Below are positions 38,351-47,954 of a DNA stretch of 64,000 bases, in pieces. Position 1 is the first letter of the stretch. Each line of letters begins with the position of its first letter. This DNA is from Manihot esculenta. Lineage: Eukaryota > Streptophyta > Magnoliopsida > Malpighiales > Euphorbiaceae. The notes beneath the pieces are model-generated. The model did no database searches, had not been told where the DNA came from, and was given only the letters and a program-made list of their open reading frames with translations. Where the stretch lies: NCBI RefSeq assembly GCF_001659605.2, contig NC_035174.2, forward strand, positions 870,389 through 934,388, given 5' to 3'. The translations under genes and the position numbers were made by a program.

Positions 38351-39574
38351 ATTCTTTCTTCATCTCCTTCATGTTTTCATGAGTTCCATGGTTATTTTGA
38401 AGAGTTTTAAAGTTTGAATCGAGGTTTGGAGAGCTTGGAGCTTTTGGAGCTTGGATTCTCCACACCTCAAGCTTTGGGTCGCACCAGCCCTCGATCTTCA
38501 AGAGGTAAGTGTAGATCTTTGCTTCCCTAGTGTTTTTATGAAGTTTTATGAAGGTTTTAATGTTTGAATATGGGTAGATATGCATGTTTAGGCTTTTGTG
38601 GGTTTTATGCCCAATGTATGTTATGTGATGTTGTGTTGAGGAGTTTTAAGTTAGTTTCTTTGCTCTCTTTGCTTGAGGGAGTGTGTATGCATGCTTGGGA
38701 GAGAGTATGTGAGGTTTGGGGTTGTTTTGTGAGGTTTGGGAGGCTGGTATGCACGAAGGCTGAGTTCTGGATGAACTCAGGTTAGGCCGCCGAAGGTAGT
38801 TTCAGCCGCCGAACATGCCTATGGATGCATGATTTGGCCGCCTAACCTTACCCCCGAAAGTTGAGTTTTGGCTTGAAAGCAGACTTTCGGCCGCCGAAGG
38901 TAATGTTCGGCCGCCGAAAGTGCCTGACTTTCGTCTCTGGAGAGAGGGTTCGGCCGCCGAAGGTACCCGAGTTTCGTCTCTGGAGAGAGGGTTCGGCCGC
39001 CGAAGGTGCCGCCGAAAGTGCCTGTCCAGCCTTTTCATGGCTGTTTTCTATGCATGTTTCAGTGATGTTTAGAGGGGTTTTTGGGGAGTTGCTTATGAGT
39101 TGTTAGCATGTGTTTAGTACCTCATGTGAGTCCATTTGTGTAGGATTAGACCTGAGGAGAGGTGTCTAGCTTCAGTGCTAGTTGACCCTGAGTTTATTGA
39201 GCAGTGGCTTCAGGTGAGTAGAACTAAACCAAATCTTTTATTTTAAGAAATCTAATGCCTAGAGCATATTCATGCAAAGCATACTCATGCATCATGTTTA
39301 TATGTAATAGGATGATTGCACTAGTTTCACGAATATGACGCATTGCATAAATTGCTGTGTATATGATGAGATGGGTGGACCAAGGCGACCTCAATAGCCC
39401 GCAAGTCTGTCATTGAGTCTTTGTCAGTCGGGCGAGTACATGTAGGAAAGCCCCATGAGAGCTCCTTCGGGGCCAAGTTTTGACAGAGGGAATGTTGGGG
39501 TCATGTCTAACCCTGAGGGGAAGGACGTTTCGTGAACCCTCTAAAATCACCCGCGAGAGGAAGAGATTGCTAGC
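38351..39574 (+). mobile_element. Forward C-type LTR fragment
   Basis: It matches 20,640-21,760 of the C-type LTR: the leader, AGAGGTAAGT donor-like site (about 38,503), palindromes (38,785-39,015) and splice-flanked module (39,144-39,213). The last part (about 39,400-39,574) has CG-rich sequence not seen in the other copies. It is oriented head-to-head with the preceding reverse fragment. Both LTR ends are missing. Confidence 0.7.
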
Positions 39575-40185
39575 AGGAGCCTTTGACTACGCCCTGGCAA
39601 TGATAAGTACACGTGTTATATACACGTATACATATATGACAGGAAGACCAGGTGCTCGATTCTACGCCCTGGCACGGTAGAGCTACCGGGACTATGTGGT
39701 GACAGGTTTACCCTTGGTGTGGATTGTCTGTGATATGATGCATTCCATAAGATCATGTTTTAATGACTTGTTTTACTGTTCTACTCACTGGGCTATAGAG
39801 CTCATCCCACTCCCTTAACCCCAGTCTTGCAGGTTCAGTGTACAGTGTACAGGGGAAGTCCAGCAGAGTACAGGAAGAGAGAAGAGTGTTGTAATAGAAT
39901 ATTGTGGACATGTAATATTAAAGAGATGTAACAGTTGGGTATAAAGTTAGAATTGTGCTTGACTTAGTTATTTTTGTGTTGTAAATCTTTTGTATACATG
40001 GTCTGTTTATATAACTGTTGTACAGAGTATGTGAAAAACCAGGCTTAACAAGTATAAATTAACCCATCTAAAGCAAGCTCTAGTCAGGGGTACAGAGTAC
40101 AGAGATAGTGCATGCACAGGTTAAGTCTTGGTCCAGAGAAAAGTTTTTATTTTCACAGAAAATGTATGACCATGTATGAGATTTT
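39575..40185 (+). mobile_element. Forward B-type LTR, second part
   Basis: It resumes at AGGAGCCTTTGACTACGCCC and is colinear with about 7,208-7,820 of the RE-B 5' LTR. It stops at ATTTT (40,181-40,185), the target site of RE-E. Confidence 0.85.
40181..40185 (+). repeat. Target site duplication of RE-E (left copy, ATTTT)
   Basis: ATTTT is repeated at 50,378-50,382 directly after the 3' LTR, and B-type LTR sequence continues from there. Confidence 0.95.
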
Positions 40186-40542
40186 TGTAATACCCGGCTA
40201 GACTCTGGTATCGGAATTCCTACCGTCCGGTGGAATCTCGGATGTCGGAAACCTCTAGAAGGGTAAAACCATGTTTTATGAAATGTTTTTAATGTATTTT
40301 ATGTTTTTAAGCAAAAAGGAAATTGAGTTTTTAATGAAAAAGACCAAAGGAGGCTTTGCCAGGTTCGGCCGCCGAAAGTGAGGTTCGGCCGCCGAACATG
40401 GTGGGGTTTTGGGAGCGCTTTAGGCCTCCGAAAGCCTTGTTTGAAAGACTCAAGGTTCGGCCGCCGAACCTCATGTTCGGCCGCCGAACATGCATGAGAT
40501 GTGGGGGCACGTTAGGCCGCCGAAAGGTGACAGAACCTGCCC

Positions 40543-40549
40543 TATAAAG
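40543..40549 (+). promoter_or_regulatory. TATA box of the RE-E 5' LTR
   Basis: TATAAAG in GCCCTATAAAGGACC. With this promoter U3 is about 390 bp, and the transcript would start near 40,575, leaving about 2 kb of R-U5 leader. Confidence 0.75.
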
Positions 40550-41442
40550 GACCCCGTGACCGAAACAGGCGAGGTTTTCTCTCCCATTTCGGCCGACGGT
40601 AAGCTTTAGCCCTCCTATGGTCATTTTAAGTGTTTTCCCTCAAATCCTTTAGATCTTAACAAGTTACATCTTGTTTTTGAAGAGTTTTAAAGTTTAAGCA
40701 AGTTTTGGAGCTTTGAGGTTCAAGAACTCGAATCTCCCCACCTTCGAGCTAGGATCGTTTCTCTCTCGATCTTCAAGAGGTAAGAGCCGATCTCTAGTTC
40801 TAAATGTGTTTTAAGTAAGTTTTATGCAAGTTTTTGGGGTAGAAATGCATGAGTAGGCTTGATGGGTTTTTTATGAAAAATCCATGGTTTTAATGTGTGT
40901 TTATGTGCAATGTGGCTTGCTTGTGTGTTGTAGTTGGGGTTTAAGCTTGTTGGAGACCCTTAGGAGCTTGTATGCTTGAGTATACTTGTTGTAGAATAGG
41001 TTTATGCATGATTGGTTGTGTAGGGGGTTGTTTTGGGCATGAAGAACCAAGTTTCTGCCCTTTGGCAGAAACCAGGTTCGGCAGCCGAAGGTACTTTCGG
41101 CCGCCGAACCAGCTCGGGAGGCAGCTTTAGGCTGCCGAAGCCTGCCCCCGAAAGTTGGAGTTTCGGCTCTGTCCGAGACTTTCGGCCGCCGAAGGTGCCG
41201 CCGAACATGCATGAGTTTCGTCTCTGTCTGGGAGTTTCGGCCGCCGAAGGTGCCGCCGAACCTGCCTGACTTTCGGCTCTGGAGGGACTTCCGGCCGCCG
41301 AAGGTGCCGCCGAAAGTGCCCTTCCCAGCCTTTTCTTGCATGTTTTCTAGGGATGTTTTGAGGTGTTTTTAGGAAGTTTTTGGGGGTATGTTTAGAGTTA
41401 TGTTCTTGTTGTTTGGTGCCTCATTTGAGTCCACCTGTGTAG

Positions 41443-41518
41443 GTTCGGACCCGAGGACCCGAGACCCCCGGTTGTGAGATAGTCTTTCAGAGTCCGTCGT
41501 TAAAGCTTCGGTCACCAG
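41443..41518 (+). other. Putative 76-bp leader exon in the RE-E LTR
   Basis: The segment is preceded by ACCTGTGTAG and followed by GTGAGT. Equivalent modules are at 713-785, 6,854-6,938, 15,308-15,392, 19,128-19,200, 21,517-21,586 and 39,144-39,213. The edges are conserved while the interior differs in sequence and length (70-85 bp). A TTTTTCAG acceptor-like site at 42,843-42,850 lies just before the gag ATG. Splicing is inferred, not shown. Confidence 0.45.
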
Positions 41519-42611
41519 GTGAGTGGGATCTTTCCCTAAGTCTTTAAGTAATGAATAAATGAACAAATGAATGAATCTGATAGCATACTCATGCATCATT
41601 AATGCCATGCGATGTTTCAGGATGTTTGCATTAGAAATTCACGAATATGTTGCATTGCATAATTTGATGTTGATGTAGATGGTTATTGGGTGATCCATAG
41701 TCCTCTAATGTTATGTTATGATGATATGTTATGGAAGACCAGTGAGGCCCATTCTACGCCCCTGGCACTATGTAAGAGAAAGACCAGTGAGGCCCATTCT
41801 ACGCCCCTGGCACTTTGGAATGTTATGTTATGTATGTTATGTAAGAGAAAGACCAGCGAGGCCCATTCTACGCCCCTGGCACTTGGAGATGTGAGGACTA
41901 ATGGTGACAATACCATCCTTTATGTGATTAAATGTGATGTGTTGCATTTCATGAAAGCATGTAAAGTAAAAGTTATGTTATTCAATGTTAATAATAAAAT
42001 GAATAATAATATACCTAAAAAGTGTGGAATTAAAGCAAATGTAAATAATAAAATGAAGAATAAAATACCTAAAAATGGAGGAATTAATATCATGTTTTTA
42101 CTTTTTGCTCACTGGGCTTTTTAGCTCACCCCTCTCCCCTAACCCCAGTCTTGCAGGTACTGTGTAGATAGAGAAGTCAGAAGAGTAAGAGGAGGTTATG
42201 TAATAGCATAGCTGTGGACATGGTTTATTCATAATGTAAAAGTATGTTATGTAATGTAATGTAAGTTTTATAGTGTGCTTGACTAGAGTCTGTTGTAATC
42301 CCTTAAATACATGAGATAAATGTTTTATGATGTTTATGTAACCCAAGCCTGATATATTTTATGTACCCCATTGGAGTATTTGTTGAGAACTCCAATGAGG
42401 GGTTTATGTTATGATTATGCATGCACAGGCTAGACTGGGTAAAGAAATGTTTGAATGAAAGAAAAATTTTAATTTTTATGTATGTTTTGGTTCATGTATG
42501 GGATTGAACAGGTTCACAGGATGTATGTTTGGCTTGCTACGGGTTCCGGCGGCCTTAAGCCGACCTGAATCCTAGCGCCGGTAGCGATCCGGTTTCCGGG
42601 TCGTTACAGAA

Positions 42612-42629
42612 TGGTATCAGAGCCCTAGG
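42612..42629 (+). other. RE-E primer binding site (initiator tRNA-Met)
   Basis: TGGTATCAGAGCCCTAGG lies three bases after the 5' LTR. Confidence 0.87.
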
Positions 42630-42858
42630 TTCATATGGTCGGACCTAGAGTGTCGGGCTCATAGATGTTATAGAAAGGTCAAGCACAATAGGAAATCATG
42701 TCCACTAGGATAGGATGTAGAGTCCTGTCTAGAATGCAAGTATGTATGCCATGAGTTATGCTTTGAATATGATGTGTATATGATGTGGGTTCATGTGTTT
42801 CCACATGAACCATTTGATGCTAATGTTTTGTTATCTGTGCTGTTTTTCAGTAAACAGA

Positions 42859-45800
42859 ATGCGAGGAACTCGTCGATCAGCTAGATTGACTAGAGTACCA
42901 CCGGAGGATGAGGGCACGAGCGCCCGTCCTCCAGCATTGCCAAGGGCGATGTCAAGCAGGTCCAACAGAGACAGAACAGTGAGGGACCCTAGAAGGTCCT
43001 TGGATCTGGGTAGAAGCAGATCAGTAAGGGGTACAGTTCAGGAAAGAATGTCAGTTGATGGAGAAGAAGAGATGGATGTGGAGCAGAGGAGGGACGGTAA
43101 CCTTGGTGTAAACATGCCAGAAGAGGGCATGGGTGAGTCTCAGGGAGGCACTCAGGCCTCGGGGTTTGTTCTACCACCCCAGTACCCACCTTTTTCACCA
43201 TACCCCGGGTATTCGATGGGAAGTACATCGGATTACCCCAGTTTTAATCCTTACCCTTCTCACATACCATATCCACCTTTCTACCCACAGTATCCACAGT
43301 ACCCTATGTACCCACCTCCATCCTTCCATCCAGGCACGGCAAACCCTATCCCAGGGGATGTCGCACCTCCACCACCAGCAGAACCCACAGTTCCAGAAAC
43401 CCAAAGACCTCAACCTACCTCATCTGGAGGGAGCAAGGCCAAGATGACCGACTATATGAAGTTGGGTGCTCCCCAGTTTGATACCGGTGATGATCCGTTT
43501 GTGTACCTGGAGAAGGTCAAAACAATTACAGATGAGATAGGTGCTGATGACAGCAGAGCCATTCAGATGGCTGGTTTCACCCTGAAATGCAAAAAGGCCC
43601 GTGAGTGGTTCAAGGGCTATGTGAAACCAAGGGTGGACAGTCTTTCATGGGAGGAGTTTGCGAATGAGTTCGCAGGATGGGCTTTCCCTGACAGTTCAAG
43701 GGAGCTGAAGATGATTGAGTTTGAACAGCTGAAGCAGACAGATGAGATGGGTGTCGATGAGTACACCGATAGATTTTTAGAGTTGTTACCGTTTGCTGGG
43801 CAACATCTGGACACAGATTCGAAGAAGTCGAGGAGGTATATCATGAGGCTCCATTCCAGGTATTCCTCCTTGGTTCAGTCAGCTGATAGAGAAAGTTTCC
43901 ATGCCATTGTAGACATGGCCAGGAGAATGGAGGCTAGTGCAATCATCGAGGGGACTGTTAAGCAGTCAGTGACACAGCCTTCAGGTTCTAAGACCCCAGG
44001 TGGGGGAAGGATAGACCCTTCATCCTTGAGTTCAGCTAGTAAGAAGTGGAGCAGTACCACTAAGAAACCAAAGAAGAGTAAGTTCTGGAGCAAGATCAAA
44101 TCAGGTCTGGGACTAGGAAGTGGCTCAAGCTCTGGTGCTGATAATGCAGTGTGTGCACGGTGTGGTAAGCTACACAGAGGGGTATGCCGTTTTGGGACAA
44201 CAGCCTGCTACAGGTGTGGGCAGGAGGGACACATGTCCATGGAGTGTCCTAGAGCAGTTCCTATGGCACGGCCCCAGCAGACTACTTCGGGTAGTGTGGC
44301 ACAGCCAGCAGCTTCAGCCGCGACACAGGCCAGTGGCAGAGGCCGAGGGAGAGGGTCAGCCTCTTCTTCATCAGCTTACAGAGGGGAAGGTCCGTCAGCT
44401 CCAGCACGGATCTTCACTATGACTCAGCAGGAGGCAAACGCATCCAACACCGTGGTGTCAGGTAATATCATCATTGGTTGTTCAGATGCTTATGCCTTAA
44501 TGGACCCGGGTGCATCCCATTCTTTTGTTTCTCCGAGAGCGGTCGAGAGATTGGGTTTGATGGTCTCTGGGTTAGAGTGTCCCCTATGGGTCAGTGGACC
44601 CAAGTGTGACCCGTCAGTGGCAGAGTCAGTCTGCCAGTACAGTCCAGTTTTCATAGAGGGAAGATGCCTATCTGCCGACCTTGTGGTTCTAGACTTGACA
44701 GATTTTGACGTCATTCTAGGGATGGATTGGCTATCTACCCATGGTGCTACCTTGGATTGCAGAAACAAGGTAGTTAAGTTCAGATGTCAGGATGGGTCAG
44801 AGGTTGTCTTTAGAGGAGACAGGGGGAGTACACCTAGAGGTTTGATATCAGCCCTACAGGCCCGTAGGCTGCTCAGGAGGGGTTGTCAGGGTTATCTAGC
44901 TCATGTGAGAGAGCTAGACAGAGATGTCAGAGAGCCCGCCTCAGTGCCTGTGGTTAGAGAGTTCTTAGATGTCTTCCCAGACGAACTGCCAGGTTTACCG
45001 CCTCCTAGGGAGATAGAGTTCGAGATAGAATTGATGCCAGGAACCAGACCGATCTCTATCCCTCCCTACAGGATGGCGCCAGCAGAGCTGAAGGAGCTTA
45101 AAGAACAGTTGCAAGAGTTGGTAGACAAGGGCTTCATCCGACCGAGTACCTCACCCTGGGGTGCTCCAGTTTTGTTCGTGAAGAAGAAGGATGGATCCCT
45201 CAGACTTTGTATCGACTACAGACAGTTGAACAAGGTCACTACCAAGAACAAGTACCCGTTGCCTAGGATCGATGATCTATTCGACCAGCTAGCAGGAGCA
45301 GGTTGTTTCTCCAAAATAGATCTGAGATCTGGGTATCATCAGCTGAGGATAAGAGATGAAGACGTGCCAAAGACAGCTTTCAGAACCAGATATGGGCACT
45401 ATGAGTTCCTAGTGATGCCGTTCGGGTTAACAAACGCCCCTGCAGCATTCATGGATCTCATGAACAGAGTATTTAGCCAATACCTGGATCACTTCGTTAT
45501 TGTCTTCATAGATGATATCTTAGTGTATTCCAGGAATGCAGAAGAGCATGCCCATCATCTGCGGTTGGTCTTGCAGACTTTGAGGGAACATGGCTTGTAT
45601 GCCAAGTTCTCTAAATGTGAGTTCTGGCTGAGGAGCATTTCGTTCTTGGGGCATGTAGTGTCAGAGAATGGTATTGAGGTGGACCCCAAGAAGACAGAAA
45701 CTGTGGCTAACTGGTCTAGACCCACTTCAGTGACAGAGATTAGAAGTTTCTTGGGTTTGGCTGGTTACTACAGGAGGTTCGTTCAGGACTTCTCAAAGAT

Positions 45801-47847
45801 AGCAGCTCCTCTGACCAGGTTAACCAGGAAGAATCAGAAATTTCTGTGGACCGACCAGTGCGAAGAGAGTTTTGAAGAGCTTAAGGAGAGGTTGACTTCA
45901 GCACCAGTTTTAGCTCTGCCATCTAGTGATGAGGACTTTACAGTCTTTTGTGATGCATCCCGTGTGGGACTGGGTTGTGTACTGATGCAGAATGAGAGGG
46001 TGATTGCTTATGCTTCTAGGCAGCTGAAGAAGCATGAGTTGAATTACCCCACACATGACCTTGAGATGGCAGCAGTAATCTTTGCACTCAAGATGTGGAG
46101 GCACTACCTCTATGGGGTAAAATGTGAGATCTTTACAGATCATAAGAGCCTGCAGCACATCCTGAGTCAAAGAGATTTGAACTTGAGACAGAGAAGATGG
46201 GTAGAACTGCTCAGTGACTACGATTGCAAAATCCAGTATCATCCGGGTAAGGCTAATGTAGTAGCTGATGCCTTAAGCCGGAAATCACTCGGCAGTCTAT
46301 CCCACATCACGGCAGAACGAAGACCAGTAGTAAAGGAGTTCTACAAGCTCATCGAAGAAGGGCTGCAGTTAGAGTTGTCGGGTACAGGTGCCTTGTTGGC
46401 TCAGATGAAAGTGACACCCGTGTTCCTTGAGCAAGTTGCTCAGAAACAGCATGAGGACCCCGAGTTAGTAAAGATTGCCAGGACTGTTCAGTCAGGCAAT
46501 GATAGTGAGTTCAGATTCGACAGTAAAGGGATCCTCCGCTATGGGAGTCGATTATGTGTACCAGACGACATAGGGCTAAAAGGAGACATTATGAGAGAGG
46601 CTCATAATGCAAGATACAGCATTCACCCCGGAGCCACCAAGATGTATCAAGATTTAAAGAAAGTTTATTGGTGGCCAGCAATGAAGAAAGAAGTGGCACA
46701 GTTCGTGTCAGCCTGCGAAGTGTGTCAGAGGGTGAAGCTGGAACATCAGAAGCCGGCTGGAATGCTTAACCCGCTACCTATTCCAGAATGGAAATGGGAA
46801 AATATAGCTATGGACTTCGTAGTAGGGTTACCGGCGGCGTCCAACAGAGTGGACTCCATATGGGTGATTGTGGACAGACTCACCAAATCGGCTCACTTCA
46901 TTCCTGTCAGGAGCGGCTATTCTGTGGACAAGTTAGCGCAGGTGTATGTGGACGAGATCGTCAGGCTGCATGGGGTTCCCGTTTCGATAGTGTCAGATAG
47001 AGGACCCCAGTTCACCTCCAGGTTTTGGCGGAGTCTGCAGAATGCCATGGGTACTAGGTTGGATTTCAGTACTGCCTTCCACCCCCAGACTGATGGACAG
47101 TCAGAAAGGACCATTCAGACTATCGAGGATATGCTCAGAATGTGTGTGCTGGACTTTGGCGGTTCTTGGAGGCAGCATCTACCTTTGGTGGAGTTTGCCT
47201 ACAATAACAGCCATCATGCTAGCATCGGGATGGCTCCATATGAAGCTTTGTACGGAAGGAAGTGTAGATCACCTGTTTGCTGGGAGGAAGTTGGAGAGAA
47301 GGCCTTGGCAGGGCCTGAGCTAGTGGAAATTACCAGCAGGGTGGTACCCATAATCAGAGAAAGGATCAAGACTGCTGCAAGCAGACAGAGGAGTTATGCA
47401 GACATCCGCAGAAGGCAGTTAGAGTTTCAGGAGGGGGATCTGGTATTGCTTAAGGTGTCTCCAATGAAGGGAGTGGTTCGCTTCGGGAAGAAAGGTAAAC
47501 TAGCCCCACGATACATCGGACCCTTTGAAATCTTGCAAAAGATTGGGAATGTGTCGTACAAGCTAGATTTACCTGCTTCAATGGCAAGAATCCATCCGGT
47601 CTTCCATGTTTCGATGTTGAGGAAGTTTGTGTCAGATCCGAGCAAGGTTCTTAGTGAGCCTGATGTGGAGGTCCAAGAGGATCTCACCTATGTTGAACAG
47701 CCAGTACGGATCATAGACACGCAGATCAGAAAGTTAAGAAACAAGGAAATCCCGATGGTGAAAGTCCTGTGGAACCACCACAACTTGGAAGAATGCACTT
47801 GGGAGACACGGGAGTCTATGCTCCAGCAGTACCCTCAGCTCTTTTAA
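42859..47847 (+). CDS. RE-E gag-pol polyprotein (gag, protease, RT, RNase H, integrase, chromodomain)
   Basis: This single open frame encodes 1,662 residues. I start it at the ATG for [10 protein letters not shown], 8 bases after a TTTTTCAG acceptor-like site and conserved with RE-B. An in-frame ATG 66 bases upstream is less likely. In order: a Pro/Tyr-rich gag N-terminus, gag core (about 195-320), CCHC knuckle (C450, C453, H458, C463), aspartic protease ([10 protein letters not shown]549), RT (FIDD at 883-886), RNase H (first Asp D1032), integrase zinc finger (H1249, H1256, C1286, C1289), DDE core (D1319, D1380, E1416, DD35E spacing) and a C-terminal chromodomain-like segment (about 1,607-1,662, [14 protein letters not shown]). 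Every catalytic residue I looked for is present. The protein would package RNA, copy it to DNA and integrate it, perhaps guided to chromatin by the chromodomain. Confidence 0.95.
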   Translation: MRGTRRSARLTRVPPEDEGTSARPPALPRAMSSRSNRDRTVRDPRRSLDLGRSRSVRGTVQERMSVDGEEEMDVEQRRDGNLGVNMPEEGMGESQGGTQASGFVLPPQYPPFSPYPGYSMGSTSDYPSFNPYPSHIPYPPFYPQYPQYPMYPPPSFHPGTANPIPGDVAPPPPAEPTVPETQRPQPTSSGGSKAKMTDYMKLGAPQFDTGDDPFVYLEKVKTITDEIGADDSRAIQMAGFTLKCKKAREWFKGYVKPRVDSLSWEEFANEFAGWAFPDSSRELKMIEFEQLKQTDEMGVDEYTDRFLELLPFAGQHLDTDSKKSRRYIMRLHSRYSSLVQSADRESFHAIVDMARRMEASAIIEGTVKQSVTQPSGSKTPGGGRIDPSSLSSASKKWSSTTKKPKKSKFWSKIKSGLGLGSGSSSGADNAVCARCGKLHRGVCRFGTTACYRCGQEGHMSMECPRAVPMARPQQTTSGSVAQPAASAATQASGRGRGRGSASSSSAYRGEGPSAPARIFTMTQQEANASNTVVSGNIIIGCSDAYALMDPGASHSFVSPRAVERLGLMVSGLECPLWVSGPKCDPSVAESVCQYSPVFIEGRCLSADLVVLDLTDFDVILGMDWLSTHGATLDCRNKVVKFRCQDGSEVVFRGDRGSTPRGLISALQARRLLRRGCQGYLAHVRELDRDVREPASVPVVREFLDVFPDELPGLPPPREIEFEIELMPGTRPISIPPYRMAPAELKELKEQLQELVDKGFIRPSTSPWGAPVLFVKKKDGSLRLCIDYRQLNKVTTKNKYPLPRIDDLFDQLAGAGCFSKIDLRSGYHQLRIRDEDVPKTAFRTRYGHYEFLVMPFGLTNAPAAFMDLMNRVFSQYLDHFVIVFIDDILVYSRNAEEHAHHLRLVLQTLREHGLYAKFSKCEFWLRSISFLGHVVSENGIEVDPKKTETVANWSRPTSVTEIRSFLGLAGYYRRFVQDFSKIAAPLTRLTRKNQKFLWTDQCEESFEELKERLTSAPVLALPSSDEDFTVFCDASRVGLGCVLMQNERVIAYASRQLKKHELNYPTHDLEMAAVIFALKMWRHYLYGVKCEIFTDHKSLQHILSQRDLNLRQRRWVELLSDYDCKIQYHPGKANVVADALSRKSLGSLSHITAERRPVVKEFYKLIEEGLQLELSGTGALLAQMKVTPVFLEQVAQKQHEDPELVKIARTVQSGNDSEFRFDSKGILRYGSRLCVPDDIGLKGDIMREAHNARYSIHPGATKMYQDLKKVYWWPAMKKEVAQFVSACEVCQRVKLEHQKPAGMLNPLPIPEWKWENIAMDFVVGLPAASNRVDSIWVIVDRLTKSAHFIPVRSGYSVDKLAQVYVDEIVRLHGVPVSIVSDRGPQFTSRFWRSLQNAMGTRLDFSTAFHPQTDGQSERTIQTIEDMLRMCVLDFGGSWRQHLPLVEFAYNNSHHASIGMAPYEALYGRKCRSPVCWEEVGEKALAGPELVEITSRVVPIIRERIKTAASRQRSYADIRRRQLEFQEGDLVLLKVSPMKGVVRFGKKGKLAPRYIGPFEILQKIGNVSYKLDLPASMARIHPVFHVSMLRKFVSDPSKVLSEPDVEVQEDLTYVEQPVRIIDTQIRKLRNKEIPMVKVLWNHHNLEECTWETRESMLQQYPQLF

Positions 47848-47917
47848 GGTTAGATCCCTATGTGTTGATGTGCTTAGTATGTATGTTATATGTTTGCCAT
47901 GTTATGTGTTGTTTGGT

Positions 47918-47954
47918 GAACATTCGGGGACGAATGTTCTTAAGGGGGGAAGAA
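47918..47954 (+). other. RE-E pre-LTR hairpin and polypurine tract
   Basis: GAACATTCG-GGGA-CGAATGTTC (47,918-47,939) is a perfect 9-bp stem. AAGGGGGGAAGAA (47,942-47,954) abuts the 3' LTR and would prime plus-strand synthesis. Confidence 0.87.

Larger units (their letters stand above)
40186..42608 (+). mobile_element. RE-E 5' LTR
   Basis: The LTR runs from TGTAATACCC to GGGTCGTTACA. A palindrome cluster lies upstream of the TATA box (40,371-40,525) and another in the leader (41,082-41,315). Splice-like donors occur at 40,780 (AGAG|GTAAGA) and 41,519 (CCAG|GTGAGT), with the flanked module at 41,443-41,518. A 33-bp box (AGACCAGTGAGGCCCATTCT...) starts at 41,736, 41,781 and 41,850. Confidence 0.95.

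Noticed and set aside
41690..42124. 144-codon frame with repeated KTSEAHSTPLAL (also 49,459-49,893)
   Set aside because: It is created by the tandem LTR boxes, and the same repeats encode unrelated peptides in other frames.
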